Below are positions 12,601 to 27,600 of a stretch of 64,000 nt of DNA, piece after piece (the first letter of the stretch is position 1; each line of letters starts with the position of its first letter). The notes beneath the pieces were generated by a model. The model saw nothing but the letters and a program-made list of their open reading frames with translations, searched no databases and was not told where the DNA came from. Made by a program: the position numbers and the translations under genes. Where the stretch lies: the NCBI GenBank assembly GCA_911728455.2, contig OU452236.1, positions 12,821,838-12,885,837 on the forward strand, written 5' to 3'. The DNA is from Marthasterias glacialis. Taxonomy: Eukaryota > Echinodermata > Asteroidea > Forcipulatida > Asteriidae.

Positions 12601-15600
12601 CCTCAGTTTCCGGTTACTTGTGTAAACAGTTAAGAATTTTGCCCAACTGATGTTCATGTTATCATTAAACCGATGTCATGGTTGCACAAGTTCGTGTGTG
12701 ATTCACAATTCGTACTGCATGCAGTCTAGAATCATGGAGGTCGAATAAGCATCCTCACCTCAGACTGTAATTTTGTTTCAATGGCAATTTTAACAAACTA
12801 TTTGAATTAAATAAAAATTTAAATTGTTCTTATACAAAATTGCCATGACTATTTTTATTTTTCAAGAATTGTGTATAAAAATAAAATTTAAAAAGATTTG
12901 ACTTCATGAAAATAATATAGTCTTCTTTAGACTTGCTTTCTCGTTTTGGATACGCCCGAGACTGCACAGTCTGTACGGGTTCAAATCCTGTTGACAACAC
13001 TTGCGTTCACAACACATGTAACCAGAACTGATCTTTACTCTGGATGAACATCAAACCGTGGCCTTGAGCTCTGAAATGTACATGTAGGGGCTAACCGTGC
13101 CCCAGTGCTTTTAACAAAAACTGTACTTACATGTACTGTTCAATGTACAGGTATTAAGTACTTGGGAATCTAACTGCACCACAGTGCCTTCTCACCCCTA
13201 CAAGTGCCTTCTCACCCCTACAAGGAGCTTAATCCATGTATGAGGTTAATCCATGATTTCCCTTGTATAGCATAGCAAAATGCTACACAAACTGCATTAG
13301 TTGCTACCAGGGTTTTCCATGCACAAGCTAGCGTATCGGGCCGATACGCGCGAATTAAGGGCCAATACGCAGAAATTACGGCCGATACGGAAAAAAAATA
13401 ATAATAATTTTTTTTTTATGATAGATTTTAATATCAAATTCAAACAAAAATCCTAACATAAAACCATTTTAAATGTTCCAGATTGCACAGTAGAGCTTTT
13501 CAAACTAAACCTAAACATCAAATAAAAACATTCCAAGGACCTGTCACCAATTCAGCGTGCTTCGGCCACACTTTCAAAATTTGGGACCAGAATGCCCCCC
13601 AAGTTTTGAAAAATCCTGGGGAAAACCCTGGCTACTCAAAACTCCTCATTTGTTACTCAATATTAGCATTCAGTGTGCTCAAAACATGTTAAGTCTTAAT
13701 TATTTTTCTATGCAAAACTGCTGGATGAAACCGTTCTCTGCCATTAAAAAACAATTCATAAAAAATACTCCAAACATTTCTGAAAAGGCCCCCATGGCAC
13801 GTTTTCTTTAGGAGAGACTAACACAAATAAATGTCTTGCATCATCATTGTTATTTACTGGTCTGGATTGAGAAGTTTTCAAGGTAAACAAATAGCCTCCA
13901 AGGAAGGACAAACGAATCCAAGGGGCCTGCTTCTTGAGAGGTTAATATCGTACAGCAGGTAGATGATGGAATTGTGCCTTTGACGAATATACAAGCATGC
14001 AATTTGGCACAAGGTCAGAGAATGAGAAATGTATTTTGCTATAGGAGCATCACAGCTTTGTCTTTTGAAAATAAATATAGGTACACAGTAAAATAATTTG
14101 AAAATTGCTTGTTATTCTACCTATATTTTTCAAAAGCCATTAATCTGTGATGGCCCTATTATAGCCAAATATCTTTCTTGTGGTACACTGTGTGCCAAAT
14201 TCCATGCTTGTATCATCGTGAATTATCGCAGAATATAACGACTCACTGAAATCTGGCTTTTCCATTTCAGTCGGCTTCGCCTCGTGAAGGCACAATTCTC
14301 CCAAATGCAATTCCCCTATCTGCCCCGCTAAATACACACTGGATGTCACCAAGAAAGCATTAGATACATTTTGTACTTCACAGACCCTCGTGTCATTTGA
14401 TAGGTGGAACTTACATGTACATCACATGACATTTACTTTTACTCCCATCCGCATCGGCTAATGAAAAGTCCTATTTGCCCATGGGGAACATTATTTCCCA
14501 TTCAACAGTTACAATAGTCCACTTATTGCACTATTTCACGCTGCGCGTTAAGTTGCTTGAAGATAAATTGGTTATCACGCACGTGTGGAGTACAGAAAAA
14601 CTATAGCGCGTCTGTTTCACAAAGTTGGTGTCTACATGGAGACGTCAACGTTGTTTAGAAGTTTGTTGTTTTTTTTTTGGTTTTTTTCAGAGTGTGTGTG
14701 GACAAGGAACTGTGTTTGTTTGTGTTTATTGTGAAAAAATTCAAATGACGAGGATCTATGTGTGAGTTCTGTAAAACAAGATATTGAATGCATTTCGTTC
14801 GTGAATTATCGCAGAATATAACGACTCACCATGCTCACTGAAATCTGGCTTTTCCATTTCACTCGGCTTCGCCTCGTGAAATAGAACAGCCCAGATTTCA
14901 CCTCGTGGTTAGGCCTATATTATACACATATGGACTGGGAATGATGGAAATAGCGCACGTCTATGCAACCCGAGGGCTGTGAGTGACCAGGAGAGGGTCC
15001 TATTTCCTGAGGCCTGAGGTGTGTTTTATAACACACCTCAGTCCAAAATGTCAGTTTGAAGAGTAAATCATGGTTTTTTGGCCGGAGATTCTTCTCGATC
15101 CGCAGACCAGTCAATAGTTTTGGGGTTTTTGAAACTATTTCTCGCTTTGCGAACTATTTCCCCCAAATGAAGCGCGTGCGGTGCGTGTGGTGCAGACTTC
15201 ATGCACTAGGCTATATTAGTTCACCCCACGCGACCGTGTTTCAGCCAATCAGGATAAAGAACCAGGGAGAGGTGTGTTATAATCTGCGATAATGCACTCA
15301 GATGCATTCAATATTTGTATGCTATAGACCTTATGCCTCTGATGTCATGAGTCCCATAGAGATATGTACAACAGCACCCTCAATGAGGTCAAAACCGCCG
15401 TAACTTTACTAGTAGTTTTGTCATGAGTTTTGCGCACACTACAACTCGTTAGCTTTCCTCATTTTTTCCCTTCCATTAAAATGTCTGCATACACATGCGT
15501 ATGTACTTCCTGGTTCCTTGTTTTAGATTGATGCTATGTTTACTCTCTTTTCTTTGCAAAAGGTTGGCGCTCTAATTAATAATCCTGGAAAATATTTCTG

Positions 15601-18600
15601 ACTGACCCTGAAAAGTTGTCACTTTCTGAAGAAGACTGTTCCAACTTTGCCTAATTGAAGCCCCTTTCATACCCGATTTTCCCGGGAAACACCCAGGAAA
15701 TTTGGTTGACCTTTTCACACTTGCACTACCCCAGGCAAGTTCTATGGAAATAGCCATTTCCAAGGAATTTTTGTATTTAATATATCGCTGACCAGTTTCA
15801 TAATGTAGACGGTTTACAATAATGTGATTTACTCTTCCAGAACCAAAAACAGTGTGTGAAAATATAAATTCTTTCTCACAAAACATGTACATAACTTGTA
15901 TTATGTACTGTATGCTTTAGTTTCTTTAACTTTAAGCATACACTGAGCGTACATGTAAATGTTCAATGTACTTCCTTCCTGAGGAGCTGGGGTACACATG
16001 TATTCATGTGACTTACACGATATCTGGAGGAAGTTATTAAAATAAAGGGCTATTCAATTTCATTTGAGAGTGCAAAAAATAGACCTTATGCGTCCAATGC
16101 CATGAGTCCCATAGAGATATGTACAACAGCGCCCTCAATGAGGTCAAAAAGGCCGTAAGTTTACTGTAGGAAAACGCCTGTGCATACCATCTATAGAGTA
16201 TACAGTAGGTAGTCCTTTTTTATTTTGGGGTGAGCAAAGAAAATTTGGCTGATGCCAGACTCGAACCCGCGACCTCTCGAATACCGTACGGGCGCTCTAA
16301 CCAACTGAGCTAACCAGCCCTATGTTGGTGGGCGGTCCTGTGCAATGCCAAACCTCTTTGCTCGTGGGGGTCCAGTCAGAAGCTGAACCGTATCTGCCGA
16401 TAAGCCAGGGATCAGCCCCCGGGTAAGATGCAAACAACCTGGTAAACGTCAGTAGCTGGGATATATATGTATATCTATATTTTTTTTAAGGCAAGGGAAA
16501 CCTTTGGTATTTGGAACTGGACACTTGTTTCAATCCTATATATAATTGTAGATATATACCATAAAACTAACCTGTGAAAAGTTTGTTTCAGAAGATGACA
16601 GCGTTTTTGAGATATCGGCAAAAATCTACAGTGGTTATTTCCACGCATAAGAATAAAAAAAATGCTAAAACTGCATGTTTCTCATTATGTTGGAAACATT
16701 TCGTGCATGAATCGTTTTTCAGATTCAAATTTTTGGGCAGAAAATTATTACTTTCTCTCAAACCACATTACTTCAAAGGGAATCGTTTCTCACAATGTTT
16801 GTGATCAACAGCTCTCCAATGCTTTTTACCAAGTAAGCTTTTATGGTAATTAATTTGTGGAGTAGTTACCATACCCTGCCTTTAATAAATGTTCAACAGG
16901 ACATAAGATATCTACATGTACATACATGTGTACACTGTGTTGAAACCCATGCGTTTTTTTTCTAGTTTCCTTGTACTTAAGGAAGGAAAACAAACTCTTT
17001 GAAATACATCTAAACTCCACGAAAAATACATATGTGACATTTTATGTTGTCCAGGAAAAGATAACAGCAATTTCAGCCAAATTCAGGATTAATTGATAAA
17101 GACGGTGGGTGTGTACACATTCAAACCAGGGACCTACATGTACATGTTCAACAAAAGGGACAATAGACCTTTTTCATGCTGCCACCATCTTGGTCATGTT
17201 CCCTGTATCCAATAACAGTAATATATGTTAATATTTGTTGTACAAAAAGGAACCAGACTATTTGCCCTTCCAGCCTCGGTTTGGGTTCATTGATTTGAAT
17301 GGGAGAAAATCAAGATGGTCGCACCACGATAAAGGTCTATAGGGTCCCTGGTTGGCTGAAGGTCCCCACTTGAAAAGCATGCACAAGACCAATCTGGGAG
17401 CTGCTGCCAAAATGTTAAATTACAAACAAAAGCAGGAACAATAGGAGGTCCCAAATTGCAGGTGTTTGTGTGTGTGTGTGTGCGCTTTTGTCTTGGCATT
17501 CAAACTGGGGACATACATGTATAACAAAGGAGAATAGAGTCCCTGGTTCGCCAAGTGTCCTCAGTTGCCAAATGTGTACAAAACATATATATGGGAGGTG
17601 TTGCAAAAAAGTGAAGAGTACAAACAACAGAGGAACAATAGGGCAGGCCTTGATCTTAACCGAGGCCACTCGCCTCATGCCCCGTTGAGTTGGCCAGCAT
17701 GCCCTTCAGAAAAATTGCACTGTCACTACCAACTTGGCCAGCATGCCTTTGTACAATTTCTCTAGTTTGGCCAGCAAAGGCCTGCCGCCCGTTTTTCTTA
17801 AGATCGAGGCCTGATAGGGTGTCCCCGATTTCAGGTGAATACACACTTGGGTGGGTGTGTGTATGGAGAGGGTGGGCATGTTTATGATTTTTACATTAAA
17901 AAAACAACACAAAATTTATCTTTTGTGATGCAGCCTTGAGTCAAAACAGTTGAGGGGAAAATAATCTCTTGCATTCAACAACAAAAAAAACAGCAAACAT
18001 TTCCTTATTGATTAAGAAAAGAAAAGCACTCCAAACGGAATAATTTTTGTTTGAGGAGGATGTAGTCGTGCAAGCTTTTATTATGCCAAGTCCCCGCTAT
18101 CATTTTGTCAGCAAATCATACAAATGGGTGGCACTGAAATATGCGTCCATTGTGAACCAACAAAAGACAAGAACAAGGGTTCTTGCAGGCTTGAACAAAG
18201 ACCGAGTCTGTGATAGTTCATTGCCTTTAGATAATATGTACTTGTATCGCTCTATTAACAATGAGTGACCTTGCATAAACATGACAAATGTACAATACAT
18301 GTATCTGCACATACAGACTTGAAAATAATCTCTCTATGAGATTATACCGAAGTGCCCCTTACTTATTGTGACAAGAAAACGTTTTTGACTCGCCCAGCTG
18401 GCTACAAAAGGAAGGGTTTTGACGCGCCCGCCGCTGTTTTCACTCGCATTTGGTGACCGGAGACACATGGATGTCCACATTGTGAGAAGTTGATAAAAAA
18501 AAATTGCGACTAGTCGTCTAGTCGCAAATGCATGTAGTTAACACGCGACTACTCGAGTAGTGAATTTTCGTTAGTCGCCCAGCACTAATTTATACCATGC

Positions 18601-21600
18601 AGCTACATGTACATGTATGGCCGCTCCACGCGCGCGTCATCGTACAAGCACTGTGAATCCTCCATGTTGATTGGTATAAAATGCGCGTCTAATGTGCTTA
18701 TGTCGCGTTGCACGTGCAAGTGGCAGCCATAGCTGCGGTGGTTTAAACCACCATGAAAGAGTTGCTGGGATTAGTGTATTGTCTACATTTGGCCAGAGCT
18801 GTGTATTGAGTTGCGACATGGAGAGACCAGGGCCCAATTTCATGGCTCTGCTTACCGTAAGCAAAAAATCGGCGCTTGCGGAAGCAGAAAATTCTGCGCT
18901 TACTTAAGCGTATTTCACGGGTTAGCAAGGAATTTTTGCTAGTGCGCGTGCGTAGTTCACGTAACTAAGGATTCCATGCTTAAACAGCTAGCGCAGAAAT
19001 TCGGCGCTAACCTCGTATGCGGCGAATGGTCTTCGTAAGCGCAGAATGACGCAGTAAGCAGAGCCATGAAATTGGGTCCAGTTTTCTAAATGCTCTTAAA
19101 GTGGTTGTTGGATGCAATTTTCGGTCCAAATGTACAATGTAGCACAAAAGTCTGGCATCCTGTATGTGTTTTTTGGGGGACTGAAAATGGCTTCTAATCC
19201 CAAGTTGACAGGTCCTGTTTCATACAAAATTATTTGGGCTTCTAGTGGCACTGAGTATGCAGGGAATCTGACCAGGGTTGGGATAAAGACATTACAGAAC
19301 CTTAAGAATGCTGAGCTGGACTGCACCCTGTGCCCTGTCCAGTATCACATGACACACATGTATGGAAAAATGTACCAAAAAAAAATCATGTGGCACGCAT
19401 GTTTGGCAAAATGGTGACACGCATTGAGCATTTATGTTTGTTATTGGCAGTTATTGCCATGGACACACGTGTTCCGTTATTTTGCCATCCACGCATAAAA
19501 AATGTGGGGTAATTAAGTTGACTGGCATATCCATTAAATGGTCTTACAAGAGTCACCGATAATGAATTACTCAGCATTCTCTGGGTTTTATTTATCAAAG
19601 GTTAAGACAATATTCCACTTACTGTACACCTCTATGGATTGCCAGGTGTGTCTGTGAAAGCTTGGACAATGTGTAGATTACCTGTAACAAATAAGACCAA
19701 AAAGGCATCACATAACTTCAAAATAACAATTTCATTTCATTTGTTTTCTTTTCTGAAGTCTGCCCATCACAAGGCCGAAAGGAAGAGCAAACAAATGAAA
19801 TGATAAGATAAAAGGCATGTACATGTACATGTAATTTTTTTTCCAGTAATTCCAAGCCAGGGTTTAAGCCAATATTTGAAGGAAAAAAGCTGCATCAACA
19901 TTTGCTGTTTGAAATACATTGCAGGGCATTCCAAATTGCTTGTTCACTTTTAGATTTGTAAATTTAAAAAAATCTAATAACTAAATATCCACTGTACAAG
20001 TGGAGTGAGCAAAACGGCACCTAAACACCCTTCTTTCTAATGATAACAGATCTGATAATTTTTGAAAGACAAATGAAACTCTGTAGAGTACACAATGTAC
20101 GTACATTGAGAGGTACATACATTTATATATACATACATATTGTACGTATATTAAAATGTACGTAAATTTTAAGGTGCACACCGGCTTCGTTGGGCTATTT
20201 GGGCTACAAAATAGGCTAACATATGACTTCAAAGGTCTTTCAGGAATGGAGAAGAATGGATCTTAAAAGAAACCATCAAATTTTGCCGTTTTCAAGCATT
20301 TTTCAAAAAACGATTTATCCGAACCAAAAAAGTGGTTCGGATAATTCACCTGATCTTCGGAGTTAGTTTTACTTCCAGCCGTATAAAAGTAAATTACTGA
20401 ACCAAATTTAAATCTTTTTTTTTACAACTATTCATGAGTATTTGACAAAAAAGACTTATGTATTCAGATTATTGATACAATTTGTAAATAATGATGAAAA
20501 ATCGAACGTAATTTTCGCATTCAGAGAGTCCGTGCAACCGAAGCGTGTCTTACGGTGCACACCAGCATGGGAGCTAGCGGAACGTAAACCTTGGGGCATA
20601 TCCCGTACAGCCGGTGCCGTGTCTCGTGGGGCAAGAGAGACAAACCCCGGGGCATGAACTCCCCAGCTTGCCGGTCGGTCTAGCCGTAAGCGTGGGAGCT
20701 TGTCGGAGGGGTAGGGAGCCAGACCAACAATTACGTTTTTTTATGAGGGTTTTAGTCTGTACCCCTAGCTATTATCCCCTAACTATTGTAACGTGTTGCC
20801 TGCGTCACGCACACGCGGGACAACGTCGGGGAATGTTTAACCCATACAGCTGATCTATCTACTTCTATGATAGCTGCATAATGTCCACTCCCGTAATCGC
20901 CACAACAAAAAAACGGTGGCGGTGGCCGCAGCCGCCCAGTGAAGTCATCGCCCGAAAAACGGGAGAATGCCTTCGCTAAAGCTGCCAGGATTGGCAATCC
21001 GTTTGCAGCGAAAGCGGGAGGCTCGCTTGGCACATGACTGTTATTGGCCAAGCCAATGTGAAAAGATGGTCCAAAATTAGGGACACTGCCATTAGTTTTT
21101 AGACTGCAGCAGGCTGGTCATGATGAGAACATGAAGGATGTGATCTTTGCCATAATTTTGATGGACAGGTTTGTGTCATAGAACTGTATTGTGAATATGC
21201 CTGCGTATATTTTAATTCATGAAGACTCACATTTTGACAATATTTATGGTCCATCATGTCCGTGATGTCCACACTATGCCAAGCTTATTCTCTCCCTTTC
21301 TACATTTGAACACGACCTGACAACACAGATCAGTCCTGGACCCAACTGGCATTCATCCAAGTATTTTTTTACAACATAGGGCCTACTTGCGATATAATGA
21401 AGAAACGTTCTCCATTGCAAGTAAGTTCGTCCAGTTCGCCGTACACAGAATACACTGTCCGTTTATGTCTGTTTTTTATTTACACGTGAATTTGTGCTGG
21501 ATGGATATGAAGTCTGGATCCTCATGCCTCGTCATTGTAATATTTCATACATAAACAGAGCACCAGTCTACTTACAACATTGCGCAACATTGTCACGTAA

Positions 21601-24600
21601 ACTTGACAGTTGCAACGGCTGGAAAAGCGTATAAGCTGACCTTTGACCGTGTTTTTTTTTCTTCACATTTTTCGTTAATTACGTGATATTTTGATGATTT
21701 TTTTTAAGGACAACCATTTAAAAATTATTGTCTGTCATTCCACATCACTAAATTAGGTAAACAGTAAACCGGTGTGTCCCTTTAAATATACAGACATCTG
21801 TACAATGTACAGTGTACGATATTTGCTTTTCTTGTCAAGTTTCAATTATTAAAAATCCCCAACTTTAAAAAAATGAATAAATAAATAAATAAAATCACAA
21901 ACAAAACAAGAAATTTCAGCACTCAACTTTAAAACCCTAAGTGTTCTTGTGTTCAGTACATGTACGCAACCGTTTCCCTCCAAAAACCCCAAACATGTCA
22001 AACACAATTTCAGAATTTTAAATGATGATTACATAGAATGAATGCAACGTAAATTACAAGTACTGGGAGTGGATGCAAACTGTCCATACACGCACATCAC
22101 AAGGACCGAATAATTGGAATTGGGCACTTGGTGATAAATGCTCATTTCTCACTATTGCGTTCACATTTAACCCAAGCAATTTGTCGGAATACTCTTGCGA
22201 TCAAACAATAACCAACGAACCAAACACAAACATCTTTCACAATCTTGATCATTACACACAAAAATCCATTAAATGAACTTCCTTTGTGTAAAAGAAGAAA
22301 AAAAAAAATGTCATTAGTGATTTTGAGGCCTATGCTCGCTTGCACAATTTATCGTTCTTCTTAACGCTAAGCTATACGACATGACTGATATAAAAAAAAG
22401 GCCTTGAAGATGATCACAAACTAAATAAGAGCCGACGTCTTCAGAGCCAAGACGACCAGGTTTGTTTGGATGACGCCTGACATTTTTTGTGTCTTCCTTT
22501 GAATGAATTAGAAAGGAGATGGAGATGGATGGCAAGGTTGGGCAGACGTTAATGAGAAGGCGTCAAGGTTGGAATGACAACTTGACATATAGCGCTCCCT
22601 CCGGGACACTAAAGGGCCTGATGTAGTTAGCATCACCTTTGTCAAGCTCCCCGCATGCAGCAGCAACAACAGATAGGGATTCTCTTAAAACAAAGAAAAG
22701 GACCAGACTATTTTCTCTCTGAACCTCAGTTTGGTTCCAGTAGTTTGAATAGGAGAGAGAGACATAGCGGAAAAAAGGAGTAGCTGAGAATTTGATTTAA
22801 AAAATTTGATATTAAATTTCATGTATCTGCCCATATTGGGACGTACTGGCCCGATACACTTACTTGTGCATGGAGAGGACCCAGTTGATATCCATTTTAG
22901 TGCAAAGTTTGTCCAAATCCAAAAACATCCGAAGACATCACATTTCAAATACATGTATATGGGTCTGGTCTGTACATTTTTGTGCAGGAATTTGTTTTAG
23001 TTCATCCTGAGTTTCGATGATATTCAATCAAAACAGCACTGAATTTGACCTTTTAACTGACGCAAAAATTCCTTTTTACAAGTACATGTAAAGCCCCATT
23101 TGTCATTGATATATCCAATGACATCATGTTTGAAATTTTGCTCAAAAAAAAGGATCAAATAAAATGACATTTTACTCCATTATAACAGAAGGTCAGAGAC
23201 TTGTAACTTGTTTTCCCACTTTCAAAAGGACTTTATCTATAGACCTTTATCATGCCGCCACCATCTTGGTCATATTCCCTGTATCCATTAACAGGGACTT
23301 AATCAATGCTGGTATTCATTGCACACAAAATTAGGAACCAGACTATTTTTTCTTCCAGCCTCGGTTTGGTTACAGTGGTTCAGATTGAAGAAAAATCAAG
23401 ATGGCTGATAATGGTCTATTGGAAAATGAGTGCATCACAAAACTGAATTTGACCTCGGAGCCTCTCTTTATATCTGACCAATGCACAAGTACGGATATGC
23501 AATTGGTAAACAATGAAAACGATTTTTCCCAAGACCATTTGCATTCTCCCTTTTTAGCCAACATTTAGAATGGATATTACATTGTACATTTATTTCCTTT
23601 GTATATGAACGCGTCTTCCTTCTTCCACAAGTCCTGGCACTTTGTAAATGTACATCCTGTTTCAGGCCCCGTTTATTGTATTTAAAAAAATAAATAAATA
23701 AACGAACAAAAAATCCCTTATCACACTTTTGTCCTTCAAAGCCTCAGCTCAACATTGGTAAGGAAGAAAAACATGTTCACATATTTACATTACAGGCCTA
23801 CCTTATATGTACATGGTATAAAGATAATGATGGTAGAAAAGTTTCCTTGGAAGCATTTCTCCCTGAAGTATTATCGTTTCTAAATAATACATGAAATAAG
23901 ATCCAAACATGAATCTTCGTCTCGTGAGACCAAAAGTCTCTCTAAGAATGCTGAATGCATTTTTACCGTTTTCTCGCAAATGAAACAACCAAATGAGCTG
24001 AAATTTATTCAGGTTGGTTTTATTACATATCTTGATTTGTGCAAAGAATGGAAGCATTTACAATTACAGACACTTTTACCAATATTGACGAGAGGCTTTA
24101 AACCATGCCAATTGGGCTCACTGTAAACCTAACTGACGGGACATTGTATGGCTTATGAAGTCAGTTACATATAGGCTATAAACTATTACCGCTAAGCAAG
24201 ATTTTTCTGTGCTAAGCAAATTTTTGTGTTTAAAAACAGCTTCATGAAATTAGGTCTTGGGGTAACTTGGCCTTCTTTATGCCTCTGTCTCACCTTCCCA
24301 AAATCTGAGACGTCAAATAGCCCGCTAGGATCGAACAGATCTTGACTTCTGAGGTTGAAGACATCGGAACAGGCTTGCAGGAACGTGCGGATGTTCTTCA
24401 GGCAGAGAAACTGCAAAAACGGAAAAATGGGGAGAACATGATTTCACAGGTTTCTTACCAAGTGTATCATATCTGAGATGCATTGATCATTGCACTCGCT
24501 CGGAGAAAATTCAGCTGACCGATTTTTCACAACTTACATGACCTTTGGCCTTCTCCACAGCTTTATTAATATGAGCTAAAAGTTGCTTGAAGATTATGTA

Positions 24601-27600
24601 AGAAATGTGAGGCAGTGTCCGACTTAGCAGCTGTGGCTTGATGCGTTGAAGCCTTGGATGCCCATAGGATTATCCTCAGCAACAGCCACAGCCTTTAGCT
24701 GCCAATTTCAATAGGCTGATTGGTTGTTGTTAAGTATACATACATGTATGTATGCCAGGGTTCTCCCCAGGATTTTTCAAAACTGTGGGGCATTCTGAAC
24801 CCAAATTTTGAAAGTGTGGCCGAAGCACGCTGAATTGGTAACAGGTCGTTGGAATGTTTTTATTTGATGTTTAGGTTTAGTTTGAAAAGCTCTACTGTGC
24901 AATCTGGAACATTAAAAATGGTTTTATGTTAGGATTTTTGTTTGAATTCGATATTGAAAATCATTTTTTATTTTTTTTTGTATTTTTTTTTCGTATCGGC
25001 CGTAATTTCTGCGTATCGGCCCGTAATTCACACATATCGGCCCGATACGCTAGCTTGTGCATTGGGAGAACCCTGTATGCAATTGGACTGATAATACAAC
25101 ATGCACACATGAACAACTCTCCACCGATGTGTTAAGAAAACTTTACTTCCTTAAAAAAAAACCTAACCCTCAACCCTTCAAAATCCAAACCCTGCACATC
25201 TTGTTTGACTCTGCTGGACTGAGGCCCGCCCTAGCAAAAGATACTAGAAAAACAAGATTGGACACTCTGTGTAGAAACATGAAGTGCAAAATGGGTGTGC
25301 CCGCTGTTCCTATCTTGTTTTTCTAGTATCTTTGGTACTAGTTAAGTTTCAGATTGGATCAGGCATACCAGCCACCAGAATCAGAGTCCAGCCGTTTTGG
25401 GTGTTGAGTTGGAGTTGGATTTGGAACTTGTCATAATGACATGTAGGATGGATCCAAACAAGTCACCCAACAGTGTTAGGGCTTGAGTTTTTCGTTCACA
25501 TGAACTGGCACTTGAACTTTAAATAGCTTCCTGTTCCCTGCTTTGATAACAGACGTGCAGGAATTAAGTAAAAAATGCTCTGGTCTACTGTGCATGTATA
25601 GTGTGTAGCCTGTTCTGTGTGTTGAAGTCATGCAAAACACTGTAACTGATATAAATTTTCAAAGAAGTTCCGCCAATAAACTAAAAGAAAAGTATCTTTT
25701 GCAGTGTCAAATTTCAGTTTTAAAAGCAAAGCTGGGTGAGGGACTCACTGCTGACTTCAAGATCTGAAACTAGAAACAGAATCTTAAGTATCATGAAATG
25801 ATGGTTTTTCCACCCTTTGGCAACCCTGTCAGCCAATTTCACGAAACTTGACACAAACTGCGCAAGTCCACTTGTGCAAGATTTATTGTGTGAGTGGCGC
25901 ATGACTTATGCAATAGACCTTATGCACATGACGTCATTTGAGTAGGGCGCCCTCGTTTAGAGGTCAAAATGAGGTTGTTCATTGGCCAATCCTGTGCGCC
26001 GCGCGTACAAATCTCTGCGTTTCCATTGTTACATCATCGATGTACCTCTAAGATGGCGGCGTGATGACGTCAATGCATAAGGTCTATAGATGTTGCGCAA
26101 GTGGACTTATGCTGTTGTGAACATTTTTGTGATATCAGCAGCTGGAGTCACATGATTGCAAGGAGCTTCCAGGAGCAGTATCCTCAGCAGGCGTAAGTGC
26201 TTCGTTCTTGAAAGGGCAAGGGCACCAAGGCATTTTCTTCTTGATAAAGAGCACCTCTATGAGGAAATTGCAATTTCTATTGGAAAATTTCTATTGGAAC
26301 TTTGGAACAATGAAGTATCACAGGCCTGCCTCAGCGCTAGAGAGTAAGAGCAGGGCTCACCCTTAACACTAGCCCAGCATACATTGTCTAGTAAAAACCG
26401 CTATGGGCTAGTAAACACCACTTCTCAACTTGCCCTGTGGGCTACTAAAAACTGTGCAACTTACATGTACTTGTTTATATTGCTCATACTTCTTCCTTTT
26501 CAGATGTGAATAATACATTATACAATTTATATTGAGTGTGTGAGTGTAACTTCATTTGACTGTTAAACTGGTTGTGATCACTACCATTAGTACCAGATAG
26601 ATACATTAAATGACAATACGTGTTAAAACTTTGGACAATGAAAACTTCCTGGTGGCAAGTGAAATGCACAGTTACCTAGCCCTTGGGCTTAAGCGCAAGG
26701 CCTACTTTACAAAAAGCTTAAGCGCAAGGCCTGAAGAGTATGGCTTCTATAATAGCTTGTTTTCACCATGCAAACAAGATTATGAACATACATAAATGTC
26801 ATCAGAGATGAGAGTTAAAGACAAAAAGGTTTGGAATTAGGATCCAAATTTGAGGAGATACAAAGTATGTTGATGGCATTTTCCACCCTTTAGCTAACCC
26901 CAACCCTAAGACACAGGTTTCCTGATAATACCAGTCATATAGTTCATGCACACAATGCTAGCCTGGATGGTACAATGTAATATGGTAACTTGTGGCAGTC
27001 TGTGGTAAGAGTGTAGGGCTAGTGAACAAGCTTCAAGGGACAGAGTCCTCAATCAGCCATTTGACCTGGGACATCACAAGTTTACAAAAGAGCCAGAATT
27101 TCCTGCAAGCAGGATTGTTAACAGCCTGATGGTAGAAAATAAACAATCTTGTATCTTACGGAGATATCAGTGTCTGATTTTTATCAACTTTTGATATGAA
27201 GAAAAGGGGCATTATTATCTCAAAACTGGTTCAGCTGTTAATTTATGACTCTTGAATTTATGTGGAAACTACGTGTAGGCCTATGACACAAAATGTATTT
27301 CCCATAAATGACCAGTGCAGTAGCTTGCCTGCCGAAAATACTCTGCAATGCATAAGGTCGCCCTTTTTGTAAACAAAGTTACATGGTATAATACTCAAGA
27401 AAGCTGGAGAAAAGGCTCTCACTGTTGCAGGTCCTAGAATCTGGAACTCCATCACACAATCAGTACGAGTTCCACCTCCTAACTCATGTTCAAATCATCC
27501 CTTAAGACTTATCTGTACGCTTAGCTATTGCTTTTTTTGTTTCTCACTACCGGTACTTCAAATTTGTCAGATCTTAGTCTTTGTTGCGCTTTGTAACCCG

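Larger units (their letters stand above)
12208..19629 (-). other. VAV intron 3 (7.4 kb)
   Basis: Mostly repeats: a decayed tRNA-like stretch at 12950-13020 (GGGTTCAAATCCTG), a 20-bp duplication (13184-13223), a CCAGGGTTTTCC TIR element (13307), foldback elements (14212-14925), a TTATAACACACCTC element (15026), two related ATAGACCTTATGC segments (about 15326 and 16078), a tRNA-like SINE (16235), a CAAGATGGC element (17163), a TG run (17465-17483) and a GGGCCCA element (18830). No coding exon was found apart from those of VAV. Confidence 0.6.
19682..24293 (-). other. VAV intron 2 (4.6 kb)
   Basis: It contains a perfect hairpin TTATCCGAACCA/TGGTTCGGATAA (20317-20346), an unusually GC-rich stretch (about 20540-21060) without a recognisable gene, an AAAT microsatellite (21870-21894), a CAAGATGGC-family fragment (22700-22770) and a full copy (23239-23419). 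Confidence 0.6.

Noticed and set aside
20779-21051. 90-codon minus-strand ORF in the CpG-rich island
   Set aside because: Composition explains the open frame; no family similarity or matching splice sites seen.
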